Assembly (NCBI RefSeq): GCF_005116675.2
Contig: NZ_CP050699.1
Coordinates: 5,279,001 to 5,343,000, forward strand
DNA from: Desulfosediminicola ganghwensis
Lineage (GTDB): Bacteria > Desulfobacterota > Desulfobulbia > Desulfobulbales > Desulfocapsaceae
DNA length: 64,000 nucleotides
Direction of reading: 5' to 3'
Below, in pieces: positions 36,846 through 45,541 of this stretch (within the stretch, counting starts at the first letter, position 1; the number at the start of each line of letters is the position of its first letter). Made by a program: the position numbers and the translations under genes. The notes beneath the pieces are model-generated. The model worked only from the letters and a program-made list of their open reading frames with translations. It did not search any database and was not told where the DNA came from.

Positions 36846-37904
36846 TCAGGCCATGGCTTTGGCAGTGGTTCGCCACAGCCAGACAAGACAGATAACGCCC
36901 AAGCCCAGAGTGGCGAAAAAGAAGATCATTGGAGAATATTGCGGCACCAGTTCGAGCTGATCCAGGGTGAAATGCTGCCGCAAATAGTCTGTACGCAACC
37001 AGGCCCGCATAAAGACCATGACATAGACCAGCAGCACCACGTGCATAATGGTCAGCCACAGCTTCCTGCGGATGCCGGTAACGACCGCTCCCAAAGTGAG
37101 GAGCAGCCCTATACCAAAAGCAACAGTTGCCCCCATATCACGGCCCATGAAGAGCATCATCTGCTCTTTGGGGAGGCTCATCAGAAAAAGGGCCCCGACG
37201 GGGATATTCACCAGGGTGAGAATCCAGAATGTTCGCAGACCCAGTGCAGTTGCATGATCCGCCAGGTTCAGGTCCCGTTCAGCCTGAAAGCGACCAAGCA
37301 GCGCCACAGCCAGCCCTCCGATAGCAAGAGCACTGACGACCATGTGCAGATAGCGCGGCCAGAACGGGATAGAATCTGTAAGCAACATCGTGCCGTTCAT
37401 GGATGCGAAATATTCACTGAATTTCCCCGGCGACACCATCAGCAGCATATTGTTGGAGAACATGGCCGCAATTGCCAGAAAAGCAAGGCAGCATAAGCCT
37501 CCCACGACGATGCCGAACCTGCCGAGCCCTGCAAATTTGAAATCGTAGAGATAGCCACCCGAATAGGCCAGAATCAGCACAGGGATAACCAGAATCCAGA
37601 AAAGGCCCATCAGGATCGAGCTGGTATAAATGAACTGCCCGTAGAGCACCTGCAAAAACAAAAAGGGGGCCACCCCCAGGTTGACCACCAGGGCAATGAG
37701 TAGCGGGGTGGCAATGGCAACCCGGTGAGCCAGACGCTTCTGCAGCTCCCCACCGTTGATATGTTGCATCACTCCAATCACCAGCCCTCCAAGCATAGCG
37801 TTCATGGCCAGCAGGTGCAGGGGGAAGGTGAGAAGCAACAGAAACTGGAACCAGCCCCAGCTTGCGGGGATCGTATCGGCTTGCGGAATCAGAAAAGTTT
37901 CCAT
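36846..37904 (-). CDS. Membrane subunit partner of a cytochrome bd-like oxidase
   Basis: The 352-residue integral membrane protein has about nine TM helices. His residues in FPLHLLAMNAMLG and FWPRYLHMVVSALAIGG are placed as possible heme ligands. It is co-encoded with the cytochrome-c-containing CydA-like subunit: its start overlaps that gene's stop by one base. It resembles a second CydA-like or shortened partner subunit more than classical CydB. The name rests mainly on its neighbour; the OR-C/OR-N type bd relatives described in anaerobes are the closest concept. No signal for a quinol-binding Q-loop was seen. Confidence 0.7.
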   Translation of the reverse strand: METFLIPQADTIPASWGWFQFLLLLTFPLHLLAMNAMLGGLVIGVMQHINGGELQKRLAHRVAIATPLLIALVVNLGVAPFLFLQVLYGQFIYTSSILMGLFWILVIPVLILAYSGGYLYDFKFAGLGRFGIVVGGLCCLAFLAIAAMFSNNMLLMVSPGKFSEYFASMNGTMLLTDSIPFWPRYLHMVVSALAIGGLAVALLGRFQAERDLNLADHATALGLRTFWILTLVNIPVGALFLMSLPKEQMMLFMGRDMGATVAFGIGLLLTLGAVVTGIRRKLWLTIMHVVLLVYVMVFMRAWLRTDYLRQHFTLDQLELVPQYSPMIFFFATLGLGVICLVWLWRTTAKAMA

Positions 37905-39679
37905 TACTCACCTCCTTTCAGGCTATCGAGAAATGCTGCTAACTGCCGGCGTTCTTCATCACTTCCCGCAAAAGGCTCCATCTCATCCGAGAGCTGATCG
38001 AGTTGTCCAAGATTATTAAAAATTTCCTCGAAGGTCCAATCTGCGACCATCTCCGCCGCCTCCTCCGCTTCATGACACATGGAACAGTTCATCTCAAATA
38101 CCGGCTCACCACTTTTCGCCTGAAGAGGTGCAGTCTCAGCAGGTTCCAATTCACCATTTATAGACATCAGGTAGTCAGCAAGAGCAGAACGTTCCTGCCG
38201 AGAACCGGAAAAGGGTTCCATCTCATCCGATATTTCATTCAGGTTCAGCAGAGATTCGGCGATAACTTCCCTGGCTTCACCGGAAAAATATGGTGCAACG
38301 TCGTCGGGGCTGTGGCAGGCAGAGCAGTGCTGGTCAAACATGGCCTCCCCCAGAGCCAACGGATCAGCCGAAGGCTGGCGTACTTCGATGATCTCCTTGC
38401 CGTGGATCTCACCTGCGATATAGCCTGCCAGCGCTTTGGCCTCATCTTCGGTACCGGCGAAGGGTGGCATAAAATAGCGTACTTCATGGATGCGGTTGAT
38501 ATAGCTGACCAGTGCGTTATAACTCATCTTTTCGGTAAGAACAGCCAGATCGTTATTGCCGCCGCCCATGGTGTGACAGGCATAACACTGGTGAATAAAC
38601 AGCTCCCGACCGGCTGCCATGGAGTTGTCTGCTGTTACCTCCTTGTTCTCCAGCCATAGAGCCGAGCGCAGATACCCCTGCTCGTTCAGCATTTCGAGGT
38701 GATCTTTTCTGATCGAATTCGAATAGATCACCTCGTTCAACACATAGGGTCGTCTGGCCGCCTCACGCACCCACTCAAAGGAACCCATGGAGATAAAGGC
38801 ACAAACCATGGCCACGGCAGCAACAGCCTTGTTATTGAATGACGGCTTAAGAATGCCGGCCAGCAACGTTATCACCAGGAGCAGCACCACGGCAGCCATG
38901 CCATTTTGCAACATGACGCCAATGGTGGGTGATTTACCCAGAACCAGTGCCCTCGCCTCCTCAGGCAATACTCCGAGATACCAGAGCCCCGCGGGCACAC
39001 AGCCAACCAGGGCGACCAGTGACCAGAGCCCCGAGAAGCGGGTCATTGGTTCGCGCACTTCCGTCTCTTTTGAAAAAGAGGCGGTAAGATAGCCGTAGCA
39101 GCCTGCCAGAAGAATCGAAATAAACGTTCTGAAGAAAAGAGACGGCCAGAAGGAAGGGTTGAAGAACCCCTGCCAGAAATTACCATTTTCTGCCCAGGCT
39201 CCGGGTGTCAGCATAGCGCCAACGATGCCGTTGATCAAAAAAAGCGACATCCAGGCTGCAAAGAAATAGAGATAGCCCACCCGCAGATGATCGCGGGAGT
39301 CCATCTTGCCGAACATGTAAAAATAGACAAAAGCGGCGGCGATCTCGACCATGAAGAACACCCACTCCGCCGCCCAGCCGAAAACAAAGCTGTGAATCAG
39401 GTAGGAGGTGGCGGTGGGGCTGACAAGGGCAATGATAAACCAGATCCCCACTCCGCTGATGGAGCCGAGCACCATGGTGACCAGCAGAAAAAAACGGGCA
39501 TGACGACGGGTAAACTCCATGATGGCGTCACTACCTTCCCGCAGCGCCTTCTTTTCGGCCATTACCAGATAAAGCCCACCCCCCACGGCAAAATGGGATA
39601 TGAATACATGAAAAACTGCGATCAGGGCGATCAGCGTTCCGCCGCCGATCTCGGGTAAATACCAGATTGGGTAATTCAT
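37904..39679 (-). CDS. Cytochrome bd-like oxidase subunit I fused to three cytochrome c domains
   Basis: The 591-residue protein has about eight TM helices in residues 1-310, with candidate heme ligands His24/His29 (FHVFISHFAVGGG) and a conserved WAAEWVFFMVEIAAAF helix. Three c-type heme sites follow in the periplasmic tail: CYACH (365-369), CSACH (452-456) and CSMCH (532-536), each followed by a Met-containing loop (MPPF, then DEMEPF twice) as axial ligand. The Q-loop of quinol-oxidising CydA is not evident, so electrons probably enter through the hemes c from a periplasmic carrier. GGAGGG precedes the ATG. Oxygen (or nitric oxide) reduction is the expected activity. Confidence 0.82.
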   Translation of the reverse strand: MNYPIWYLPEIGGGTLIALIAVFHVFISHFAVGGGLYLVMAEKKALREGSDAIMEFTRRHARFFLLVTMVLGSISGVGIWFIIALVSPTATSYLIHSFVFGWAAEWVFFMVEIAAAFVYFYMFGKMDSRDHLRVGYLYFFAAWMSLFLINGIVGAMLTPGAWAENGNFWQGFFNPSFWPSLFFRTFISILLAGCYGYLTASFSKETEVREPMTRFSGLWSLVALVGCVPAGLWYLGVLPEEARALVLGKSPTIGVMLQNGMAAVVLLLVITLLAGILKPSFNNKAVAAVAMVCAFISMGSFEWVREAARRPYVLNEVIYSNSIRKDHLEMLNEQGYLRSALWLENKEVTADNSMAAGRELFIHQCYACHTMGGGNNDLAVLTEKMSYNALVSYINRIHEVRYFMPPFAGTEDEAKALAGYIAGEIHGKEIIEVRQPSADPLALGEAMFDQHCSACHSPDDVAPYFSGEAREVIAESLLNLNEISDEMEPFSGSRQERSALADYLMSINGELEPAETAPLQAKSGEPVFEMNCSMCHEAEEAAEMVADWTFEEIFNNLGQLDQLSDEMEPFAGSDEERRQLAAFLDSLKGGE

Positions 39680-39868
39680 GACTCCCTCCGGGGTTTTGAA
39701 TCAGACTACAGTGTCAGGCAACGATTCAAGGATACCCAATAAGGGAATAAGAGGCAATTGAGAAAGGGTACTAATATCAGGAAATGTAAAGATAAAGCAT
39801 TCAGTTACGACATTGTGGCAAACACCAGTTCGCCTCCAAAAGGAGAAGCGGGTTGAAAAAGTACTCCA

Positions 39869-40828
39869 TCAGGGATTGAGAAAGGCGAGTTCCTCCACCG
39901 CCCAATCCCCGATTAACCGCACTTCCGGCTCCAGGCGAATATGCCTATTCTTCCAGGCGGTTTCAACGGCAAGGCGGATAAGGCTCAACACATCATCTGC
40001 AGTGGCATTCTCCTGGTTGATAAAGATATTACCATGAAATGGCGCAATGGCAGCACCACCGGCAACCCGCCCCCGCAAACCAAGTTCATCGATGATTTGG
40101 CCGGTCGGTGCTCCGAAATCACGATTGTTTTTAAAAAGAGAGCCTGCGGAGGGAGCGGTGAAATGCCCTTTTTCCATCCTGTCCGCCAGATTCTCCTCCA
40201 TGGCTTTACGCAACGAGGATCGATCAGCCTCCTGCAACTGCAGGCTCACTTCCCAGATGCAACTTTTCATCTTTTGAAAAGGAGATTGTTTATAGCCGAA
40301 CAGTTCCGGATCATTATCGATTGTCTCGCACTGAAAACTGCTTGTAATTACAGCAGCCTGCCTGAGCACATCTGAGATTGAGCTGCCGTAGCAACGGGCA
40401 TTCATCCATGCCGCACCACCAATGGTGCCGGGCATGCCGTAAATAAACTCAATACCACCCAGGCTGTGCTTTTCAGCAGCCTCACAGACGCTCTCGACTG
40501 TGGCTCCAGCCTGGACAGTGAGGACATCACCAGTAAAAGAAATCTTATCTAAACATCTCGTAGAGATAACCACACCGCGAATGCCCCGGTCGGAAACCAG
40601 AATATTGGTTCCCCCGCCCAGCAGAAAGTACGGCAGGTCGTTTTTATGAACCATCTGCAAACAGGCCAGCAGCTCCTCGTATGTGCGAGGCTCCAGAAAC
40701 AGGTCCGCAGGCCCGCCAATCTTGAAAGAGGTGTGTTTGGCCATCGGCTCGTCATAACACACTACCTCACTCGGTAGTTCGCTACAATCGGCCAGCCCGA
40801 TACATTTATGCTGCTGCATTCTGGTCAT
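39869..40828 (-). CDS. murB: UDP-N-acetylenolpyruvoylglucosamine reductase
   Basis: The 319-residue FAD enzyme performs the second committed step of peptidoglycan precursor synthesis. FAD-binding GGGTNILVSDRGIRGVVI is visible near residue 70, as are IEFIYGMPGTIGGAAWMNA and the catalytic serine in PSAGSLFKNN; the C-terminal EPEVRLIGDW holds the Glu acid. It stands alone, away from the dcw cluster, as in several other lineages. A NifU-like gene lies 81 bp upstream on the same strand. Confidence 0.96.
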   Translation of the reverse strand: MTRMQQHKCIGLADCSELPSEVVCYDEPMAKHTSFKIGGPADLFLEPRTYEELLACLQMVHKNDLPYFLLGGGTNILVSDRGIRGVVISTRCLDKISFTGDVLTVQAGATVESVCEAAEKHSLGGIEFIYGMPGTIGGAAWMNARCYGSSISDVLRQAAVITSSFQCETIDNDPELFGYKQSPFQKMKSCIWEVSLQLQEADRSSLRKAMEENLADRMEKGHFTAPSAGSLFKNNRDFGAPTGQIIDELGLRGRVAGGAAIAPFHGNIFINQENATADDVLSLIRLAVETAWKNRHIRLEPEVRLIGDWAVEELAFLNP

Positions 40829-40909
40829 AACTGCTCTATTCTGCCGGTGCCTGCGTCTGTTGCAGGCATATTTTCTACGCGCAATACCGACCCGGTATCA
40901 TTTACGGTG

Positions 40910-41320
40910 TCAGGTTTGTGCGCCAAGTCCTTTGATATATTCCTGAACCGTCTTTTGCAGCACGGTTTCAGCCAGCTGGGCACAATGGAGATGGGTCTCA
41001 GGTAACTGACCTGTTATCTCCATTATATCCATCATGTTGATTTTCTTAAGCTCAGCAACGTGTTTTCCACTTGAGAGCATGGCCGCCGCCTCGACACACT
41101 GGTTGGAAACCGAACAACCGTCGGTCCAATGCCGGGTCTGAATGACTTTATCGCCACCAAACCGTAAGGCCAGTTCCATGGTATCACCACAGTTTCCAGT
41201 AATTCTGGATACTGCGTCGGCATCCTTCATAGGCGGATTGGCCCAATAATGAAAACCAAACCAGCAAAGCCCAAGTAATAACAACACCCCAAAAGCCAGC
41301 GCTATTCCTGTAAGTTCCAT
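40910..41320 (-). CDS. Membrane-anchored NifU/IscU-like iron-sulfur scaffold
   Basis: In this 136-residue protein, residues 1-24 form a single TM helix (LTGIALAFGVLLLLGLCWFG) followed by a NifU N-terminal-like domain. The three scaffold cysteines sit in TGNCGDTMELAL, TDGCSVSNQ and HLHCAQLAETVL, the IscU/NifU spacing. IscU proteins are normally soluble; the anchor is unusual and would hold the scaffold at the inner membrane. An additional Cys is present (NQCVEA). It lies upstream of murB on the same strand. Whether it builds or merely senses clusters is open. Confidence 0.8.
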   Translation of the reverse strand: MELTGIALAFGVLLLLGLCWFGFHYWANPPMKDADAVSRITGNCGDTMELALRFGGDKVIQTRHWTDGCSVSNQCVEAAAMLSSGKHVAELKKINMMDIMEITGQLPETHLHCAQLAETVLQKTVQEYIKGLGAQT

Positions 41321-41594
41321 ACCTTAATTACCCTTATCTCCATGCAATAGCTTAGACACGCATCCCAGGCACAACATTACAAGCGGGGTCATCCTACCCA
41401 GAGTCAGGCAAAAACCAAAGGGGATTTTTTAACGAAGACCGCTTTTTTTAATGACTTAGTTGTCGTTTATAAGCAAACTGTTTTCCTCTATACCGCAGTA
41501 CACCACACTCTACCAGAAAGATATTACGGCTATTTTCCAGACACTTTCCATCATAGGCAAAAATTACGATTTGCATCGTTTTTCAAAGACAGCT

Positions 41595-42707
41595 TCACCT
41601 TTTTTCAAGCACGGCATTGCCATACTTACGGATCAGATTCCTCAGCTGGTCATAACTCAGGGACAACTTTGCGGCCGCCTTCCGCTGATTGAAACGGCAA
41701 ACATCAAGCGCTTCACGAATCATGGCAATTTCGAGTTCCCGCACAGCCTCTTTAAGTGGTTTATCCAAACTCGCTTTTGCCCCTTCTGAGACTGCCTCCC
41801 GGCGATGCTCCCGGCGTTTCTCAACCTGGTAATCGGGTGTCTGCTGCACATCTTCCGGCGATGACTCAACCGGGGAGGTAAATGGTGAAGAAAAAGGATT
41901 AAACACCACATCTTCGATTTTTTCGTCATCAGCAGAATAGACCGCACGCTCCACTACATTTTTCAATTCCCTGATATTCCCAGGCCAGCTATAGCTCTCC
42001 ATGGCTTCGATCGTCTCAAGGCTGAACTCCGGTACCTCTTCCCTGGACAGTTCATAAGCCATTCGCGCGGCAAAATGGTTTGCCAGCAACATGATATCCT
42101 CATCCCTTACCCGTAGCGGAGGCACAAAAAGCACTTCAAAGGAAAGACGATCCAACAGGTCCGATTTGAACTTGCCCTGCCTGGCCAGAGCCGGGAGATC
42201 TGCGTTGGTCGCCCCCACTATACGCACATCCACTTCAATCGGTCTGGTTGAACCTACCCGCTCAAAGGAACCGTACTCCACTACCCGCAGAATTTTTTCC
42301 TGTACTTCAACCGGCAGCAGACCTATCTCATCAAGGAAGAGCGTACCACCGTCAGCCGCCTCAAAACGCCCTGTCCGCCTACTCTCTGCACCTGTGAATG
42401 CGCCCTTTTCGTAACCAAAAAGTTCAGATTCGATCAGGGTCGGGGTAAGCGCTGCACAATTTAAAGTAACAAACGGTCCGGACCAGCGGCTGGAAAGAAA
42501 GTGTAATCTGCGGGAGGCGAGTTCCTTGCCCGTTCCCCTCTCGCCAATAAGCAGTACAGGTCTATCGACAGCCGCAACGCGGGAGACGCGTTCCTGGAAA
42601 TGGAGAAACTGTTCAGACTGACCCAGTGCATCGGCTGGAGCCTGAGCTGCGGAATCAACACTTCTCAGATATTGCTCTTCTCTCTTCTTTTCGGAATATT
42701 CAGACAT
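41595..42707 (-). CDS. pspF: Phage-shock sigma-54 activator PspF
   Basis: The 370-residue AAA+ activator has no receiver or sensor domain: Walker A GERGTGKE, GAFTGA loop, Walker B GGTLFLDEIGLLP, and a C-terminal Fis-type HTH (RKAAAKLSLSYDQLRNLIRK). It is divergent from pspA, as in E. coli. PspF drives the sigma-54 promoter of pspABC and is held inactive by binding PspA until envelope stress. A linker (about 255-310) between AAA+ and HTH is longer than in E. coli PspF. Confidence 0.93.
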   Translation of the reverse strand: MSEYSEKKREEQYLRSVDSAAQAPADALGQSEQFLHFQERVSRVAAVDRPVLLIGERGTGKELASRRLHFLSSRWSGPFVTLNCAALTPTLIESELFGYEKGAFTGAESRRTGRFEAADGGTLFLDEIGLLPVEVQEKILRVVEYGSFERVGSTRPIEVDVRIVGATNADLPALARQGKFKSDLLDRLSFEVLFVPPLRVRDEDIMLLANHFAARMAYELSREEVPEFSLETIEAMESYSWPGNIRELKNVVERAVYSADDEKIEDVVFNPFSSPFTSPVESSPEDVQQTPDYQVEKRREHRREAVSEGAKASLDKPLKEAVRELEIAMIREALDVCRFNQRKAAAKLSLSYDQLRNLIRKYGNAVLEKR

Positions 42708-42827
42708 GGCGCATCATACCAACTATCAGTTGATTAATCCACTTATTGGCATACCGTACCGCATGCCATTTCCCGATCAAGCGGGCAATTCCCTGCAATT
42801 ACGGTCCATTTCTATAATACACCATTT

Positions 42828-42843
42828 TGGCACGTTTTCTGCT
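42828..42843 (+). promoter_or_regulatory. Sigma-54 promoter of pspABC
   Basis: TGGCACGTTTTCTGCT matches the -24/-12 consensus (TGGCAC-N5-TTGC): GG at 42829-42830 and GC at 42841-42842 with exactly 10 bases between. Transcription would begin near 42854, about 84 bp before pspA. PspF is encoded on the other side of the same 230-bp gap, whose left part should carry its enhancer sites. Confidence 0.85.
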
Positions 42844-42937
42844 TTAACAGATATACATCAAGTGTGGATGAGTAACAGACGTAACGGACACCGCCAACAG
42901 AGTTCAACACACATAGAACAAACAACAGGAGGCCATA

Positions 42938-43618
42938 ATGGGCATTTTCACTCGATTTAGCGATATAGTAAGCTCCAACATCAACTCAATGCTGGATAAG
43001 GCTGAAGACCCTGAAAAAATGATTAAAATGATGATCAGGGAAATGGAAGACACGCTGGTTGAATTAAAATCATCCTGCGCCGGAGTGATTGCCGAGCGCA
43101 AAAAACTGAATCGAAAACTCGAAGAAATGCAGTCCAGAGAGAGACTCTGGGGCGAAAGGGCAGAACTTGCCGTTGACAAAGGCAGAGACGATCTTGCCCG
43201 TGAAGCACTCATCGAAAAGCGTCGTTTTGCCGAACTGGTCGAAGCTCTAGGGGCTGAGATTTCAGACCATGGTGGACTGATCGACCAATACCGTGAAGAC
43301 ATCGGTGAGCTTGAAGAGCGACTCAACTCAGCCAAAGAGAAGAAGCGGATGCTCATCCAGCGACACAAGCGGGCAAATGGCAAGAAGCGCGCCCAGGAGG
43401 ATATTCGCAGAATGGACAGCGTCGAGACCATGGCACGTTTTGAAGGCCTTGAGCGCCGCATTGACCAGATGGAAGCAGAGGCAGATATGGTGAACTTTGG
43501 CAAAAAACCCACTCTTGACGAGCAGTTCGACGACCTCAAATCCGACGATGACATCGAGAACGAACTTGCCAAGATGAAGGCTGCCAAATACACTGCTGAG
43601 AAAAAGTCTGACGAGTAA
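42938..43618 (+). CDS. pspA: Phage shock protein A
   Basis: The 226-residue ESCRT-III-related helical protein binds stressed inner membrane and restrains PspF. The N-terminal amphipathic helix GIFTRFSDIVSSNINSML and the DPEKMIKMMIREMEDTLVEL segment are diagnostic of PspA/Vipp1. The rest is a long charged coiled coil. ACAGGAGG precedes the ATG by six bases. First gene of pspABC under the sigma-54 promoter at 42828. Confidence 0.97.
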   Translation: MGIFTRFSDIVSSNINSMLDKAEDPEKMIKMMIREMEDTLVELKSSCAGVIAERKKLNRKLEEMQSRERLWGERAELAVDKGRDDLAREALIEKRRFAELVEALGAEISDHGGLIDQYREDIGELEERLNSAKEKKRMLIQRHKRANGKKRAQEDIRRMDSVETMARFEGLERRIDQMEAEADMVNFGKKPTLDEQFDDLKSDDDIENELAKMKAAKYTAEKKSDE

Positions 43619-43694
43619 TCAGATCCTATGCCGGATGGACAATTCGTGATCAGCGAAGGCCCATTCATAAAGCTAGCTCAGGGAATTACCCACC

Positions 43695-43931
43695 ATGACC
43701 TCAGTAATAATTGTAGCCATTATCTTCGGTTCGCTCCTTACCTTTGCAGCCCTTGTCTGCGGAACTATTCTGACTATTGTCAAAACCCGTAGATCAGGAC
43801 TCTCCGGCAGCTCAAGGGCAGCACAAAATGAAGAGGCAAAAATGATTCAGGAAATCTACCACGGCCTCTCCAAGATGGAACAAAGAATCGACACCCTGGA
43901 AACTATCCTGATGGAACGTCAGAAAAAATAG
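43695..43931 (+). CDS. pspB: Phage shock protein B-like
   Basis: The 78-residue inner-membrane protein has one N-terminal TM helix (VIIVAIIFGSLLTFAALVCG) and a cytoplasmic helix ending KMEQRIDTLETILME, the PspB leucine-zipper-like segment. With PspC it signals membrane stress to PspA. It lies 76 bp after pspA and 11 bp before pspC. Confidence 0.88.
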   Translation: MTSVIIVAIIFGSLLTFAALVCGTILTIVKTRRSGLSGSSRAAQNEEAKMIQEIYHGLSKMEQRIDTLETILMERQKK

Positions 43932-43942
43932 AGGAACAACGA

Positions 43943-44314
43943 ATGAAGAGAAATAAAAGAGGAATTTACCGCTCGCGAAACGGCGTATTGGTCGGTGTAT
44001 GCCGGGGCCTGGCAGAGTCTTTCGACCTGTCAGTCTTCTGGGTACGAATCGCCATGGTGATCGTCTTTTTGCTGAGCGGTTTCTGGCCTGTAATCGGCAT
44101 CTATATCGTGGCGGCCCTCTTAATGAAACCGGAGCCTGTCCGCCCCATAGAAAACGAGGAAGAACAGGAGTTTTACGATAGCTACACCTATTCTCCCCAA
44201 AATGCCGCCCAGCGCATCAGGCGCAAGTACGAAAATCTTGAGCGACGGATTCGGCGCATGGAAGATAAAGTTACCGGTCGTGATTACGAGTGGGAACAAA
44301 AGTTCAACTCCTAA
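43943..44314 (+). CDS. pspC: Phage shock protein C
   Basis: The 123-residue protein has the PspC domain: RGIYRSRNGVLVGVCRGLAE, a hydrophobic hairpin (VFLLSGFWPVIGIYIVAALL), and LMKPEP at its end. A charged C-terminal helix (RKYENLERRIRRMEDKV) extends it. GAGGAA precedes the ATG. It works with PspB in stress sensing. A strong terminator follows. Confidence 0.95.
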   Translation: MKRNKRGIYRSRNGVLVGVCRGLAESFDLSVFWVRIAMVIVFLLSGFWPVIGIYIVAALLMKPEPVRPIENEEEQEFYDSYTYSPQNAAQRIRRKYENLERRIRRMEDKVTGRDYEWEQKFNS

Positions 44315-44336
44315 ACCATATTTACATCTACGAATT

Positions 44337-44376
44337 AAACGGTTGCAGCATAGCACATGCGGCGACCGTTTTTTTA
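44337..44376 (+). terminator. Rho-independent terminator of pspABC
   Basis: AAACGGTTGC pairs with GCGACCGTTT (outer seven positions perfect), with GCAT/ATGC paired inside, followed by a run of T to 44376. It lies 22 bp after the pspC stop. Confidence 0.9.
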
Positions 44377-44551
44377 TTGCACCGAGCGGGCTGGTGTTGT
44401 TTTTCGAAAGATCTTCGCTATGGTAAAGACAGCATATAGAATTTTCTCATTACCCTGAAGCTCAGCTTCACAAAGCAAGCCATGAGGCTATAAGGGCTTA
44501 AAGGAAATCAGATAAAAATGTAACCGTCACCATCAATCTGACAGAATATCC

Positions 44552-45394
44552 ATGACAATGACCACTGGCAGCGCCATATTTACTGACCTTGACGGCACCC
44601 TCCTCAACTCGAGCCAGCAGGTGAGCGGTGCCAGTCTCGACTGCCTGCACATGCTGGGCAAAGCTGGAATTGTAAGGGTAATCGCCACTGGCCGTTCCTA
44701 CTTGTCGTTCAGGCGTGTTATTCCCAGCGACTTTCCCGCCGATTACCTCATATTCTCCACCGGAGCCGGAATCCTTGACCTTGCCAATGGCGAACTGCTA
44801 CACAGCCATTATCTTAATCGCTCTGATATAGAACAAATTACTTCCACCCTGGAACACTACGACACCGACTATATGGTACATGAACCGGTGCCTGATAATC
44901 ACTGTTTCACCTTCAGGAAGACAAATTCTGCAAACATCGATTTTACCAACCGTATCTCGCTCTATCGTAATTATGCCTCCGATTTTTCAAGCTCAGGGCA
45001 CTACCCCGAACAGAGCGCCCAGATAATCGCCGTACTGGACGATGACCCCTCAAGTTTCCAACGTATCAGCAAAAAACTGAATGGTTATCAGGTCACCCGT
45101 ACCACCTCCCCCCTGGACCACCGTTCAATCTGGATGGAAATCTATCCTGAAAATGTCCATAAAGGCAGCGGGGCCGCCTGGCTTTGCCAACACCTCGATA
45201 TCGACTACCGTAAAACAACAGGTATCGGCAATGATTATAATGACATAGATCTGCTCGACTTCACTCAGGTGAGTTACCTGCTCGCAAATGCACCCCCAGA
45301 ACTCCACGGCAGATACAATCTTGTCCCGGCAAACGATGAAGGTGGCTTCTGTCATGCTGTCCGGGATATCCTCAAGCGCACCTCCAGCTCATAA
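44552..45394 (+). CDS. HAD-family phosphatase, Cof-type
   Basis: The 280-residue member of the haloacid dehalogenase superfamily, subgroup IIB (Cof/YbiV-like), has a nucleophile motif FTDLDGTLLN at residues 10-19, motif II ATGRS, a Lys in VHKGSG and motif IV GIGNDYNDIDLL. Such enzymes dephosphorylate sugar phosphates, flavin or pyridoxal phosphates; substrate is not predictable. ATG 44552 starts just before motif I. Single gene; the 147 bp after it show only a short palindrome ACCATGACATGGT. Confidence 0.92.
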   Translation: MTMTTGSAIFTDLDGTLLNSSQQVSGASLDCLHMLGKAGIVRVIATGRSYLSFRRVIPSDFPADYLIFSTGAGILDLANGELLHSHYLNRSDIEQITSTLEHYDTDYMVHEPVPDNHCFTFRKTNSANIDFTNRISLYRNYASDFSSSGHYPEQSAQIIAVLDDDPSSFQRISKKLNGYQVTRTTSPLDHRSIWMEIYPENVHKGSGAAWLCQHLDIDYRKTTGIGNDYNDIDLLDFTQVSYLLANAPPELHGRYNLVPANDEGGFCHAVRDILKRTSSS

Positions 45395-45541
45395 GAACCA
45401 GCTGTCCCAGTCTATTCCTCCGGCACGATTGCACCACCATGACATGGTTGAATTTCATTAATTCCGGCCTCATACCTTGATTTTATTGCCCGTTTTCGAC
45501 ATGCTAACATAAAAGGTGTACACTTCAACCCAAGGGGAACC

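Noticed and set aside
36603-37496. 297-codon plus-strand open frame
   Set aside because: Antisense to the bd-like oxidase partner; composition (His/Gln/Pro-rich) is that of a shadow of a hydrophobic membrane gene.
42904-43668. 254-codon minus-strand open frame
   Set aside because: Lies wholly antisense to pspA and is Ser/Arg-rich low complexity, typical of a shadow frame of a Glu/Lys-rich coiled-coil gene.
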